A DNA stretch of 64,000 bases. Origin: Spodoptera frugiperda (lineage: Eukaryota; Arthropoda; Insecta; Lepidoptera; Noctuidae). The position numbers and the translations under genes are program-made. Positions 11,880 through 26,800 of the stretch are shown here, one piece after another (position 1 is the stretch's first letter; the number at the start of each line of letters is the position of its first letter). The notes under the pieces were generated by a model. It made no database searches, was not told where the DNA came from, and saw nothing but the letters and a program-made list of their open reading frames with translations. Where the stretch lies: the NCBI RefSeq assembly GCF_023101765.2, contig NC_064223.1, positions 6,634,001 through 6,698,000 of the forward strand. The letters run 5' to 3'.

Positions 11880-14800
11880 CTATAGCGTGGCCCGCAGCCG
11901 ACTGATGACGCACGCCATGGCCGCGTCCACGTTGTCGAACACCGGGACGCCGGACCGCTTCGCCAGGTCCGAGAGGTAGTGTCGGCCCCGATTGTAGTCC
12001 TTCACGGCTACTTCACTATACTGCAACAATATAATTATACTGTCAGAGACCATCGATGGTGATGTTATTGTTACTTTATAGATAGTGGCCAGAGCTAAAG
12101 CTTACATTATGAGCTTTCTGTGGGTCCATAGGTTGCACCAGTAGTACTGTGTTGGCTGGTCGCAAGCCCATGTAGTGGGCTGCCAGGACCATCGCCGCAA
12201 AACACGGCGCATCCGCACTCATCGCGAACACTAACACGCGTGACCCCAGTAATAGATCTTCATCGTATGTTCCTGTAAAAAGTAGCTTGTTAGAATCACC
12301 ATTGTCATCAGTCAACAATAGATTGCATATACATTTAGATGAAGAGGAGTTTGTAATAACATAACGCGATGTGACGAACGTGTGGAATACGAGCAGATAA
12401 TGTTCATAAACGAGAATGTGCTACAATACCTTTGAAGGGCTGGGGCGTGATGTCTTCCGAGACGATGTAGAAGTCGGAGGCGCTGAGTCGGTCGTGGCGG
12501 TCGGGTCGGTCGGGCGTGTCGGCGGAGCGGTCGCGCAGCTGCACGTCGTCGGGCACGTCGAGCGTCGGGCGCGGCTTCTTGTCGCGGCGCGGGGACTCGG
12601 GGTGCGCGGGCGCCGTGCGCCGCGCCGGCGTCGAGAACATGCGCGTGTAGTCGCACGCGCGGGGCACTACGTACGTGAAGCCCTCGCGCCGTAACACGTC
12701 TTCCGGACGACTGCTGTGCATCTGCAATAAGTGTGGTGGTTACTAATACTGCATTGTGGTTTCATACATCTCCTATTCGAGATAATAAGCCACACGATCA
12801 ATATTTGGAAAATGTCGTCGTAAGTAATTAGAGTATAGGCGTATTATCGTTGGTAAGTTACCGGGAAGGTGCCGCCGAGGTAGACGTCGTGCGTGGGCGC
12901 GCCGAGCATGGCGGGCAGGCGCTGCAGGCGGCGCTCGGTGCCCGGCGTGAACACGGCGTCGCTGTCCGCCGCGCCCGCCGCCACGCTGCCGCTGCTCTCC
13001 GCTGGACGGTGACCGCCGTTCTATAACATAAAACATATATGCCTTTAATTTCGTAACTTAATAATTATAGGTACTTTCCTATTACTTGTTGTAACGATTT
13101 TATTTCTAACATAATAATTTCTTACAATAGTAAGGAAGGAAGTGAACATCAAAAACTATGTTTTCAATGGCTATTCAATCGCGGTGAGGGAACTCTAAAC
13201 TACGTAAAGAATAAGTACAATAATTATTGTTAAACTTGATGTTTCATAGTAACAGCAATTCATGAATCATTCAAACCGAACATTTCATTAGAATTTTGAA
13301 GTGTTTCGTACCTTAGGAATGAATAAGCCGAGCTTTCGACCGTAGGCCTTTAGCCGGGGGTTTACAAGCCGCAGTCCGTTGCTGGCGACATCCCTCGCCG
13401 CGGGCTCGTGCACTCGCGGCTCACTGCGCAACTCGTCGCCCGTCGCCTCACTCTCTTGGCCGTTGTTACGAGTTTGGTATTCTGCAATCAAATTACATTT
13501 ACATATTAATAAATTGATATTTGCTGCATTGATGCAGTTTTGTAACAGTATTGGAACAGATCACACCAGTACAAACCAAGTGAAAGTCACTTCTCTGTGT
13601 AGTATTAAGTATGCAAATGATATAAGGTGGAGGTGGCAAGCAATGAAACGCATCAAACAATAGAATAAATATGGCAACTTAATTGGCCTTTGCACCATAT
13701 ATTGCAAAAAATACTAAAACAGTTAAAGTAGCGACTTAAGCTGACATTAAACAGGTAAAAATTAACTTTAGACATACAGAGCAATAAAAGAGATTAAAAA
13801 TTAAAATGATGAATGTATGAATCGAGTGGAGCGTGGGAGGTCTATTCTATACAGCGCCTCAATATTGGTGTAGCAGGTGGCAGGTAGACGGTAAATGCAA
13901 GCCATTCCATTCGTTAAGAATTTTTGGTCTAAGTCAGGAAACGGATGTGGTGATGAGATGAGGTGAGATGTATAGTGCAGCAGAGTGCGCACACGCACCG
14001 GGAGTGGGCGGGGAGAGGTAAGCGCGCAGCGAACGGAACGCACGCCGCACGCGCGACGCCACGCCCTCACTGTCCGCCGCCGCCGCCGCGGGCGCCGGGC
14101 TACAGCGCCCTTCAACAAACACCACCCTTACCAAATACCCGCCACCCAAAACTTCTCAACCACCTACGATGTGACCACGTCAAAACTTGATCGTAAAACA
14201 CTGCCAAATCCTCTGCTATTGTTTGTGCAATTCATCGACAGTATAAAATTGAGCGACAACATTGAAAATGTCAACATAAACCGCTTAATACGCCACATCA
14301 AAATAACTTTATGGACATAACATTGGCAGAAAACGACAGCATTTTAGCGAGCGTTACAGACGAAAAGTGGGGAAAATACTGACCTGCATCGGCGGCGAGT
14401 TCAGCGACAGCTGCGCAGAAGGTCTCGAAGTCGATGGTGTCAGCCGACGGAGGTAAGCAACGTTCGGCTAGTTCTTTCGAAGCCCTGGTTGCTTCCTTTA
14501 GCGCATCGATGGCCTTAGTGCGAGGCAGACGAGAATTTCTTCCGCCAGCTGCGTCGTAAGCGCGTTTGAGTCGCAGGATGGTGTGGCCCAGCGAGTGGCG
14601 CGGGTGCGTGCGCGCGCCGCGCAGCACGGCGCGGGCGCAGCGCAGCGCGGCGGGGATGTCGGTGAAGGCGGGCAGCCCGCGCCGCTCCACCGCCTCCTGC
14701 AGCGTCGCCCGCGCGCGAGACAACTCCACGTACTCGCTGTATTATACAAATACGAATTATGGTTTCAAATTGCATTTTGCATACAAATCGATACAATGGA

Positions 14801-17800
14801 GACAATGATCCATGCGCGCGATCTTAAATCCATGGGTTACAGGCTGACGTCAATGTTAACGAGTTTGTTGTTTCTACCTTTATCGACTGTTTCGAATGCT
14901 TTGACGTACATTACTACTTAATATGTTTGTAAAAAATTTTAGACAAACGACGATGGCATATTTATTTTATCTACACACGTTTAATGTTTACCATACGTAC
15001 CCGTAACGATGAAATTACTCAAACGTTACTCCTACACGACCCGTACACCTAATTATTTGTAAGAGAATAGATACTAGGTAAGTAGGTACCTATTCATCTA
15101 AAATAGGAAACTGAGAAACCTGTCTAAGATGACGTCAAAAATCAGTCATACTTGTACCGCGAATCAGTTTCGTCATAATCCAAATCATCATGATCAAGTA
15201 AATAATAATCTTGAACCTTAAAAGTCACTTAGATGCGGTTCAGACACAAAAAAAAAACAAAGTCAATTATGTAGATTCCAATGACTCAAATGGTATTAAA
15301 TTAATTAGATACCTACGTATCTTCTAATGTCACGACAGCTAATCAACTTACTGTCTTATGAAGATTACATGACGCGAAACGAGCTGGTTCTAGGCCTGAA
15401 CTATAGCTACTACAGCAGTATTTTTATGTAGTAAGTAACATTTTATTCCTGGATTTCTAAGCCTCTAAGATGATGAGATGTTAGTGTATAAGTGTGAATA
15501 CTAACTGGTCCGAGATGGCTTCGTGTCCGATGGTCTGGTGCCTTGTGTAGGGGCGCAGCACGAGGAGCAGGTCGCGCGGCGCGGCGGCGAGGTGCGCGGC
15601 CTCGACGCTGGCGGCCACGGCCCGGGTCTCGCTGTCCAGCACGAACAACAGCGCACGCGCCGCCGCCTTCGCGCGGTGCTCCACCTCCACCAGCTCCGTC
15701 GACCAATCGTCAACTTGCTGCAGGTAAAGAAAGCTATTGTTTATATCCAGGATGGTGTTGTTTTTCATCGAGTCTAATTGGTTTGGTTTTGTAATATGTA
15801 CTACACTTCCATTTTACGAGGCATTTAATGAAAAAGATTGTCCTTACTGAGTATTTTAAATACTTATCAAATAACATTTTTAACGGTGTAGTATCAGCTC
15901 GCCCCCTGGATCTTGCCCCTTCCGATTAAAATGTTCCACTCGCCCCGTTTTTATTTATTTTGGAGTTATGGTTCGCCCCTTACGAAAACCTTTACGGGGC
16001 GAGTGAAAAATTTAACAATTAAATAATTATTTTGATGCATCGACTCGCCCCTTGCGGCATTCCCTTTGAAATTTAACTAAAAAATCGTATCCTTTTTCTT
16101 TACATGTCAATATTTCACTTTCAAAGATTTCTTGAATTGAGGTGCTTGCATCTTCTGCTATCTTATTTTTACAAGTATTTATAATACTTTTGATTTCAGT
16201 TTGTTCAAAATTTGGGATACATGAATGTCGTGTTTCTTTTAAAATTGTTTCACCAGTAATGGTAAGTGTACCTTTACAAGTAGGCCTGTTAATACAATGC
16301 CAGTTAGAAGCACCGCTCTTGTAATTTCTTTTTTTATGGTTATTCAAACATTGAAAAGATTAGTATGCGTGATTTACATTATATATATTACACTTTTTTA
16401 ACTCCACATGCAGTTTTATTTCAATTTTCACTATTAAATCCCAAGGCATTATTGAAGTTTTAAGAAAAAATATTCATTTAAATATTTTATAAACTTAGAG
16501 TGCTGACAGTACTTTTAACTAACCAACAATCGGTGGCGAGTTGGAATATCTAATAATTTAAGGGGCGAGCTGATGCACTTAGGCAATCAGGGGCGAGATC
16601 CAAGGGGCGAGCGGAGCCTACACCTATTTAACCGAGATAAAAGAAGGAAAAGATATACCATAAAAAGAACCCTGAATTTAATGCTTAGCAGTCGTAAGTG
16701 ACGAGCATGTGATACTTTTCAAAAATATATAGGTATATCGTACGTACATATTTACTTCTATAGATAGATGATGACTTTATTATACACTAGCTGGTGCCCG
16801 CGAACTCCGTTTCGCCAAGAGATGTTAATGCGCCAATAGAAGATAAAAAACTATTATAATAGAGTCATTTCCGTATGTTTTTAAAGTGAAGGTGTTGCAT
16901 GCCAGTTAAATAACCACTTCTCATATATGTTGATCAGGACACTTTGTACTTCCACCATACCGAACGTCGAAATACATCGCAATAAGCCTAAAGAATTTCT
17001 TTATACACCACATTTGATGTTCTACCTGTAGGAGCCAATACAAACAAATTATCGGAGCTAGTTATTATTATGATTCTTTAAACAGGTAAATGTCACAAAA
17101 CGAAGGGCAATTCACGTAAAAAGCGTTAATTTTCATTGATTTAGCTTCAAAATTAACGGAGTTTCATGGAAACTTACCCCCCCTTTTTCAGCCCCTATTA
17201 GGCATATTTTCCAAAAATCCTCATTGCATCATTCTTAATTTGTAACCAAATAGCCGAATATTAATTTTAATCGAATTAGCTTCAAAACTGACGGAGTTTC
17301 ATACAAACTTACTCCTCCCCTTTTTACCCCCTTAAAGGGCGAATTTCCAAAAAAAGGATAGCCTATATGTTAGCGAGGACTAATAGCTATATAACAAAAA
17401 AAGTTTCATCAAAATCCGTCCAGTAGTTTTTGCGTGAAAAGCGAACAACAAACAGACAGACAGACAGACAGACAAAAATTTTTTAAATCATGTTTTTCGC
17501 TTCTATTGGTTGAATAAAGATCCCCCATCTTATTTTTTCTTAAATATCTGTAATGTACAGACATGGAGTTGTTATAATTTTATTATATGTATAGATGACG
17601 TACCTGTTTAGCACTAGCTATTTCTAAACTAAAAGCCTAAACGACTAGATAGATTCGACGATATGATGGGTGATTATGATTAGATAGGTACATTAAAACT
17701 ATTACCAAAGTCCATATTAAAACATTGCATATATCATGTAAGATTGTTATTGGATGCCAATAACAATAACTGTTACTAGTTAGTAAAAATGGCAGCTGGA

Positions 17801-20800
17801 CCCACGTCAATGTGATTAAACTAACTATGTACCTACATTTTAAGCACAGTTAATGGCTATTATAGCATATAAATAAATACATCGGAATTATTTACTTAAT
17901 TAATTTGGTCAGAATACTTGGTACTTAGACTAACAATAAGCGCTGCTAATTAATACTACGAAAAAGATTAAAATACCGTATGTTATAATATATCTGTATT
18001 ATCCACTTGCATGTGTTAGGTACGTTACGTACTTATGTGACGTTTGAGTGGCCACCGTATCAGAGTTACGGGTAAACCAATGTCGTTATATACTTGGGTT
18101 TCGAACGTTAAACAGCTAAAAACTAAGTGGGTATGACGTAAGTACATGATTTCATGTGTATTTCAAACCGTTTACATTTGAAGAGCTATCTACAGTATTG
18201 TGTAATACACATTTCAATAGAACGTGTCATATCTAATTACCAAAATCATGTTTATCGCGAGCACGTTCCAATCGAAGAAACTGTGAGACAAACACGCATT
18301 ATCATACGCACCATCTGTTTACGAAATATCTGTTAATTAGAAAATGATCTTATTTCGAAAATATTTTTTTATCGGTCTCTCTATGTCGAGCCTTTATCTG
18401 CAGCCTTTTAAATCGATACTTATTGTAATAACAACCAACGTTATGAATATTAATGGTCACCCACACCTTATTGTTACAATAATTGTACCTAATTAAAGCT
18501 TGTACAAATATATCACGAAAGAAAAACACTTCGAATTCAATTTGCAAATTGATAACGTCATCCTCGGTAATTAATATTTATTCTAGCTGATAAACTTGAG
18601 TGAAAAGCGACAAGTTGCAAAACACAAATAAAGATACAGATAGCAAAGGAAGAAAAAAGAAATAACACGGAGTAGGTATACCTATGGAGTAGCTTATATT
18701 TTTAGAATGTTAATTACGTGCTATATTGTGCACCTCTGCCTACTCCTTCGGGGATAAAATGCGTGACGACACGTACGTCAGTGCCTTGTGGCATATGGGC
18801 ATTGATGAACAAAATAACTTGTCTATCACAGTAGATTTACGCTTTTATTGTCGACCATAAATATTGCGTCCGGATAAGCGTCTATTAACAGACTAATCAA
18901 TTTATTGAAGCTGCTCGTGTCACCCAACATGTGACTAGCACAATGTGGTACATATTTTTTCATCTAATTTTAATTGAACACAAACCAAGTGCCGACAATG
19001 AATAGCTGACCTGTAATCTGTAATCGCGCTCCTACCTATATCAAACAGAGTTTTATTTCCAGACTTGTTTAAAAATTAATTGACTTCGTATCACGTTGTA
19101 AATGGCGAACAATGTTCGATTGTTTACTGCATTAACATACACACCGCTGTAATGGCGTATTGTAGGTGACTTTGGTCTACAAGAATGCTGAAACTGAACA
19201 TTACGAGACACTTATCACTTTATATGTTCTGCATCAATGACATTCTCGTCTATGTTTACATACCAACATGGTTTTATATTAGCAATAATCAATTAAAACA
19301 TTTAATGTAAGGACCTTAGTTATCCATATCCCTATTTCCAGTCTCGTGAAATGCGGCCATTTAAAGATTATGCGGAATAAAATGCGTTTAATTATTATTT
19401 TTATTGAATAAGTAAGAGTGTAATAATAGTCTTTAGTAGTACCTGTTTGTTTACAGGTTGTAGGTACAAGTAAAATGTTGTCGTAAGCGTAACATTTTAT
19501 TTTGATACTGATTGAATCTACGTATGCTAGGGCTGCAAAAATGAATGTTTAATACATATTATGTATTTAGCTATACTATACTTATAAAGGAACTTACCGG
19601 ATTGAAATATGTAATGCCCATCTTCTTCAGCATCGGAATGGCAATGTCCGATCTCCAAGTAGTCGGGTTGCAGGACCCGCCCAGGAACACCTCGCACGGC
19701 GGCGGGGGCGCCTCGCTGCCTGCGCAACACCATACGTCAGAAACAGTCAAATATATAACGACTAAGGGTACAGGTAGATAATTGATTGATTTTCCTCAGC
19801 AGGAAGTTATCTTTATTATATATTATACCTACGCACGAAATGTTCGATAAACTTCTATCAAAATTCCAAAGAATCTCTGGGTTTTGTGTGCTTTACATGA
19901 GTTCAGACTTTTAAATTTATTCTAGCTGTCGAATCTACACATAACTTGTTATCACGTGGTTACCGGCCCACGCTTTACATTGCTTACACCATGTCTAACG
20001 TAGTGTCTACGTCAACAACATGAATAATTCCATAGATATGTGTATGGAGGACGAAACAATCAATCACTATGTGAACAATATTTGTGTTCTTTGAGACACA
20101 ACTCGTAATAGGACGAGTTGACCCTATTTCTGAGATGGGCTCGAGGCACGCAAAAGAACTACTGTTAATTGTTAACAATTGTACTGCGGTTGGACACGCA
20201 AGCAATGAACACAAACCAAAGCGGTTTGTTACTATTTGTTGGATTCATGAGCGGCCTATACAAACCGGTGTCTTATGTATAATGCATGACGTCCGAGCTA
20301 CGTACGAACAAATTCTGTATCAATAACAATTCACGAAACCTTGGTGCTGTGACTTATTATCCTCGGCGTAAGTACTAAGATGCATATAAAAATGTGATAA
20401 TACAATCAATTAATATGTAAATATAAATTAGCATGATAACGAGTGCGTTTATCTTGATAGTAAGTTGATAACAGTATGGACAGTGGGTACATACGGGTTG
20501 GATTAGAAAGCATCGCGACAGGACGAGCCACCTAGCACGGCTAGCACCGGCTGGGTTCGTTCAACCAGCGGTACTCATCGTCAATGATTGATGAGTATCG
20601 ACCTATCGACTGCGTAGGCTGCACATATGTAGGCCGACCACCGTACTACATTAAACACCTACTTGCATACTTGTACATTAATGATTACCATAAAAGGTCG
20701 CGCATTCGGATAAAATTAAAGATTTTCGAACGTGATTTTATAGTTGGGTTCTTTGTTCATAAATTATGTACCTTCAACCAATTAGTCAAAAATAATGTAA

Positions 20801-23800
20801 AAAGTTGGAAGTAAATGACTTCCTCGACTTTATTGATTGATGTATAAGTAGGTACATATTGCATGGCATATCAGTAGTTGCTCCGTCTGTACATTCATAT
20901 TATTGGCATGAATTCAACACACAATATATTGAATTTATTTACTAAATATTTTAATTCGAATAAAAAGGTTATTCTTTATCATCTTTTATATGGCTCTTAA
21001 ACTACCTGATGGTTGATAGATTTGAATTAAAATGGCAATATCTATCAACACATTCAATATTTTGTAAATATATCACATTATGAATTAAAATATCCGTCTA
21101 TTACAGAATAAAAACATTTGAAATCAGACGAGATAACCTACGGAACAGAATTAATACTTGTTATCTGTTATGACATTAGATGGCCATAGCTGTGTGGCGA
21201 TGGAACCGACTCATCTTAGATTTTAAGCACGATCACGTCAAATACAATACACAACACAGAAGGACACGCACAGGTGAGTATTCATTCATATTTACACTGC
21301 ACTTTATAAAACGTGGCCAACTAAACACATCAATCCAATTCGGGATCTTCGTTCAATGCCAAAACGAAAACGTAAACACAACGCCAGATCAACAAACGCA
21401 CTAACATCGCCTGCCTCCGCCCGCACACAGATCTGAATAGAATGTCCCTGAATTGTCACAACTTGGACGTGAACTCGCCACACGATATATTATATTTATC
21501 AAAATCCAACGAATATACAACCATCCTCTTCTACTTGTTTCACTTGTTAAAACATAAGATGCAAAACAAGTTGTACAATTGTGTATGTTTACAACCAAGA
21601 AATAATTAGTACATTGTGACTAATTTGAAAATACACGATGTGGTAAAAGGAACACTTTTTCATTGATGAAATTATAATAGAAGTATGAAAGAAACGCACA
21701 GGGAACGATCATTGTAGTCGGCGGCATGGTTGCGGATGTATCGTGCAGCACTGCCGGCGTGCACGCTGTCCACCCGCGAACGGTCGGCGGCCAACTGGCG
21801 TTCGTTCGCAACTTACATCTACGCCCAAGTACTAGCCAATTCCGCATTTTAAAATATTCCGTTATTTCTATAGCACTACAAAGACATGGCACAAAGACTT
21901 ATGGTGTTGATGTTGACCATAACTCATCAAACCTGTACATTTGATATCATCAACAAATGATTATAATGAGCATATGTCATCATTCATGGAACCGAACTAT
22001 TAGATGATGGTATCCAACATCAGTCAGCTTACCGTCTTTGAATCATTAAATTGAAGCCAGACATGATTCATAAGGATCAATACTGAAAGAAAGTACTGAA
22101 AGGGCAATGTACAATGTGTGTTTTCTAAAAAAAAAAAATAATGACAATTCTACTTTGCGTATGCCGAATTAAAGTTAAAGTACCTAAATAACTTATATTC
22201 TTAGATATTTGCCACGGTAAAAGTACACTAATTTATACACATCATATATTATAATATTCATCACGGGGAAACAATAGTAATTTGAATAGAAAATAAAGAA
22301 AAATCAGTATTGTTTGTTTGTTCTTTAGAAGTCGTCAGATTAATTCTTCCGGGAGATAAGGAAGTTGACGTAGTATCGTTCCATCGTTTGTTTACGTTAG
22401 TTGTATCTGTAGTTGTAGTAGTGCGGTGTCATCTGTATTATGTTTTCGCGGCGTTTAGCGGCCGAAATCGTGGGCGCGTAGTACACTGAGCGGCTCATCG
22501 CGCCCTCGCTTCCGTAAGCTGTTTATAGTATGTGCGGAAGAGCCTGGAAGGCCACGCATCATATTTACTTAGTGATCTCTACCTTTTACGAATTACTGTG
22601 CGAAAGCGGAACTTCTTTCCGATAAGTGTAACGCGTTACAAATCTAAGCGCCACATATCCTTCCTAAAAATAAAAACTAAACTTTCAAACTTTCTCTAAT
22701 TGTACGTAGATGGAAAATGCGATTGGTATTGAATTCATATTATACAACGCCGGGCGAATAATATAGCTGTCTCTAATATTACACATTAGTCAGACAGATG
22801 CGCTGAGAGATTGACGCAAATCCAAGCATTACATGTGCGGGTGCAAATAGGAGCGCCCGTACAATGACTGTAGCATAGGGCAATCGCATTAATAGCAGAA
22901 CAATTAAAAACATAGATATACGCAATAAGTGATGACCACATGTCCCACGAATGTGAGTTAGTTCCTATTTGTTATTGTGAATATGAACATCATCGCTGTC
23001 ATATTCTTGCTGTGTGCCTACTTAGCCGGGCGACGTGCTACGTAACCGATGATAAGCTACTCATTGATACCCAACTATATTATTTCTAAACGTCTTTGAT
23101 GAATTATACAACTGTGCTCGGTGTATAGACTTATCAAGATAAACACACTCATAAAGATGTGTATTAAGTTAATCACTAATGTAATTAAGAAGAGGAACAA
23201 AATCTCGGAATATTTCGAACAGAATTTTACGAATGCACTATTCAAATTGCCAACTTTATCGATAAAATAACCGCAATTATGTCAATAATTAAAAAGATAA
23301 AAGTTAAAATGTAATACAAGACCTACTTACTGATTTCCGATAAGTATCGACCAATCTAATATCAGTAATTGAGTACCTATCAAAAGTGTGATAACAGATT
23401 GAATAGCGTGGGAAGTGGACGGCGACACAGAATTTATAGTGTATGAGATATTGTTGCGTAGCCATAGGGACTACCAATGTGTATTTCTGGATTGGTACCG
23501 TGCGGAAAGTTTAGTCACCATTTGTTTCATCACGGGACGACCGACCTTCTGCAGCGCAAAAGTGTGCATCCTGGCCGGGGACGAGAGTCCCGAATGTAGC
23601 CAAAAGACGATTACATGCAACATTTTATTTAGCCTTTGTACTCTTATACGTTCCTCACTGAAACGTCCTTCATGACCAGCAAAATAATTGTTCTTTTCTT
23701 TTTGTTTATATGAAACCGATTTTATAATTTTGAATTGAACAAAAATGTCTTACCGTTTACATGTTTACAAATGATGTCTTTATCTCTGAGCTCCTTGTCT

Positions 23801-26800
23801 ATGTTCCATTGTGGCGACTCGGGTTTGTTCGAACTCCTGCGAATGAAAACTGAAATTAGAAACAAACAGAATCGATGAACTTGCGTGGGTGGTTCCGCAT
23901 GACAATGAATGCAGACATTCAATGGAAGCGTTTCAGGGTGAAACTAAAGGTAGCGTTATTGTGATTCTTTGCATGACAAACGTCGTATGTATGCAGGGGT
24001 CAACGCACGCGTCATACGTGGTCCCGATCCTTGGCTCCAAGACAGAGAAAAAGGAAACCAATCATTTTTACGTCATCGGTAAAATTAACCTGATTCATGT
24101 CTGAGTCGAAGCTGCGTACAATAAGGATATTAGCTTGACCCTTATTGACATAGTAGGTAAATTTCAAATAAAACTAATAGGTTTTAGGTATTTGAATTCC
24201 CATGGTAATTTTATGACTGAGGTACTGAAAGGTTTCCTGTTTCATTGAAACTATTTATATTTCTTATGATCTCACTATAGGGACAGTTATAGCGGTGTAT
24301 GTTTGTACACTGATAATATTCCATAATAATAATGGTTTTGTACAATTCTCAGAGTGAATATTATTTTCACAAATATATAGACAAAAGTTTTTAAATAACC
24401 TGAGCCGGAAGAAAATAATATGGGTCGAATGGTTAATTAGCAGAAACTGAGTAATGACTGACTAATTCTGTAACAACCATGTGCTACGCCGCGTCACAAG
24501 GGCTGTGTGACTAAAATTATTTTCTACGGAATTTCAAAGAACCCGATATGAAAAATAGTCTAAAATATATTGGGTGGAGACGAACGAGTTGACTGGTTTC
24601 CAAACGTCGGTTAAACAACAACTATAGTGTATGGCAGAAGTACAATTTGAATCATATTTATGCTATGCAGAAAGAATTGATTTATTTTAAGAAATTCTAA
24701 TGAAGCATTGAAATAAAATGTACAGTAATCTGATGTTGATAGTGTAACTATTAATTAGAACCAAATGGAACACTTACTGCCTCGCTTGCCTCGAACACCG
24801 ACGCAGTTCAGCCGCGAACACGCAGAATTCTCCGAATGTGAGAGTGAGCGACTTGCGGCGGGCACACTGTCGCGCGCAGACCAGCATTTCGAATACTAAA
24901 ACAATAACAATCCAGTTAAACAAACAAATACAACTTTATATAAAAAAGGGGGAATGCGGGGATGACATCAACCATCGGCTGTAATAGACACGTATTAAGG
25001 AAAGGCCTTTATAATTATTTTGTAATTACACTTCTTGACGTTATTTAAACTTCTTCGATTAAAACGTACAATCATTTTGTATTAACAAAGGCTCTTAGAA
25101 GTAGATACAAGACAAGTGTAGGTAGTACATAAGAGCGTCTTCAAAACGTACACGGATGCTACGTAGCTCATTATGCAAATTTAATGTCCCAGAATGATAA
25201 AGCGGTAGTCATACCAAATTCTTGTTATTAAATAAACTTTACGAAGAAAATTAATGATTCAGAGCTCATATTTCTGGTACTTTAGTCAAAATATTTATTT
25301 AATAATGGCTTCGATGTAAATGTATTATTTGAAAAATATTAGAATTGTAACTAAATATAAAAAAGTACGTTTGTGACTATTTAGACCTGAATGAAGTTTG
25401 CAATGTAAAACCAGCGCCACTCGGCTATAGTTAAATACAAATCAACTGTTTCTAATTAACACAACAAACCTACGCGAGACGAGACTCATTTCGAATAATA
25501 AGTGAAGAACTTTGCTCGGTCACGTCACCATATAGGACTGCGACCAGGATTGAAGTTCAAATTTTAATGATAACAATAATTTAACAAAGCTTAAGAATTT
25601 CTTAAAACTTGAATAGTTTATTCATCGATATGTTTACTGACACACAATTCGACTTACAAGTATGATTTATCTACAAAGTTTCGTTTTTTATTTTCGTTTT
25701 CCGAGATCAAGTAAGATACCAACACACCTTAAAAACATTGATACGTAAGATCTACGTAGAAATAATAATAATACGATTAACAAACAAACGAACGTGACGG
25801 CGAGATCAGGATTTTAAATTGTTAAGTTTTCAATAATATGTTTATGTACTAACAAACCGGTTGCTATTTACTTTGAGTTCAAAGCGAGGATAACAAAGAC
25901 AATTATCTAGCTATTCAAACACCATCTCGCGACTCATACAACAGAAATTAAATTGTTGGAACCGTTTATCTAATTATGACCTGCACGAGTATAACACTAT
26001 AGAACAAATATTGAGGTAAATAAACTAGTTATTCATTAGTGTTTAAGAAATGAATGAAAACAAAACCGTATTTGTATTCGTTCCCAAAGTATTCGAGATG
26101 TTGTGATAACGTTGTTCATTATCGTAAATGGTACATACAATTTGCGTTTTTATCTCAATATACAAAAGCTTCTAATCCTATTAAATTAAGTGCACTTGCC
26201 TGGGAATGAGGTAACATTTTTTTGCAAGTAATGAACATTTAAAACACTGGACCACTGAACCACAACTTTTCACACACCCGTCGCCCCGTTGTCTCGTGAA
26301 CTAGTAAAAGCCATCTGCGACTTAATAGTTTTTAAAGAACATAATATAGGGCACAGCCAGGGTGGTGTGGATCATAACGAAACTCTTGCCAAAAATTGTC
26401 GTTGTGGTAAACGGTGTCGATACATTATTATTTTAAAACAATAAACAGTACGCTTTACGAGTTTGCTTTGCGTTTAACGAAATCGCGTTTCGATTACATT
26501 AAACGTAAAGCAAACTCGCACTAAGGGTATTAATGAGCAAAGCTTAATGCCATATTCTGCCAATAAATGCCATATTCTGGTGATTGCCACTAAACAGAAG
26601 TTTAATTCAATTAACAACTGAGACACAATGAGTTTCTACAGCTTACGGATTCCCTGTTGAGTTATGGATTGGATTAGGAGCGTGTCTGATAAACCCAATG
26701 AAAATATTAAGATTAATGATATTGATTATTAAGGTTCAAGGTCACACAAGCGTGAAGCAACGCGCAATAAGCTTTGATGATTGTAAATACGCATTAAATG

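Noticed and set aside
12416..12694. Plus-strand and alternative-frame ORFs over 12.3-15.8 kb
   Set aside because: They are GC-rich shadows of the raw exons on the minus strand; only the raw frame splices in phase and shows family motifs.
21726..21944. 72-codon plus-strand ORF in raw intron 5
   Set aside because: No homology recognised, no splice context; probably chance opening in a GC-richer patch.
22430..22560. Minus-strand ATG with about 35 codons as alternative raw start
   Set aside because: Ends in a stop without an in-phase donor.
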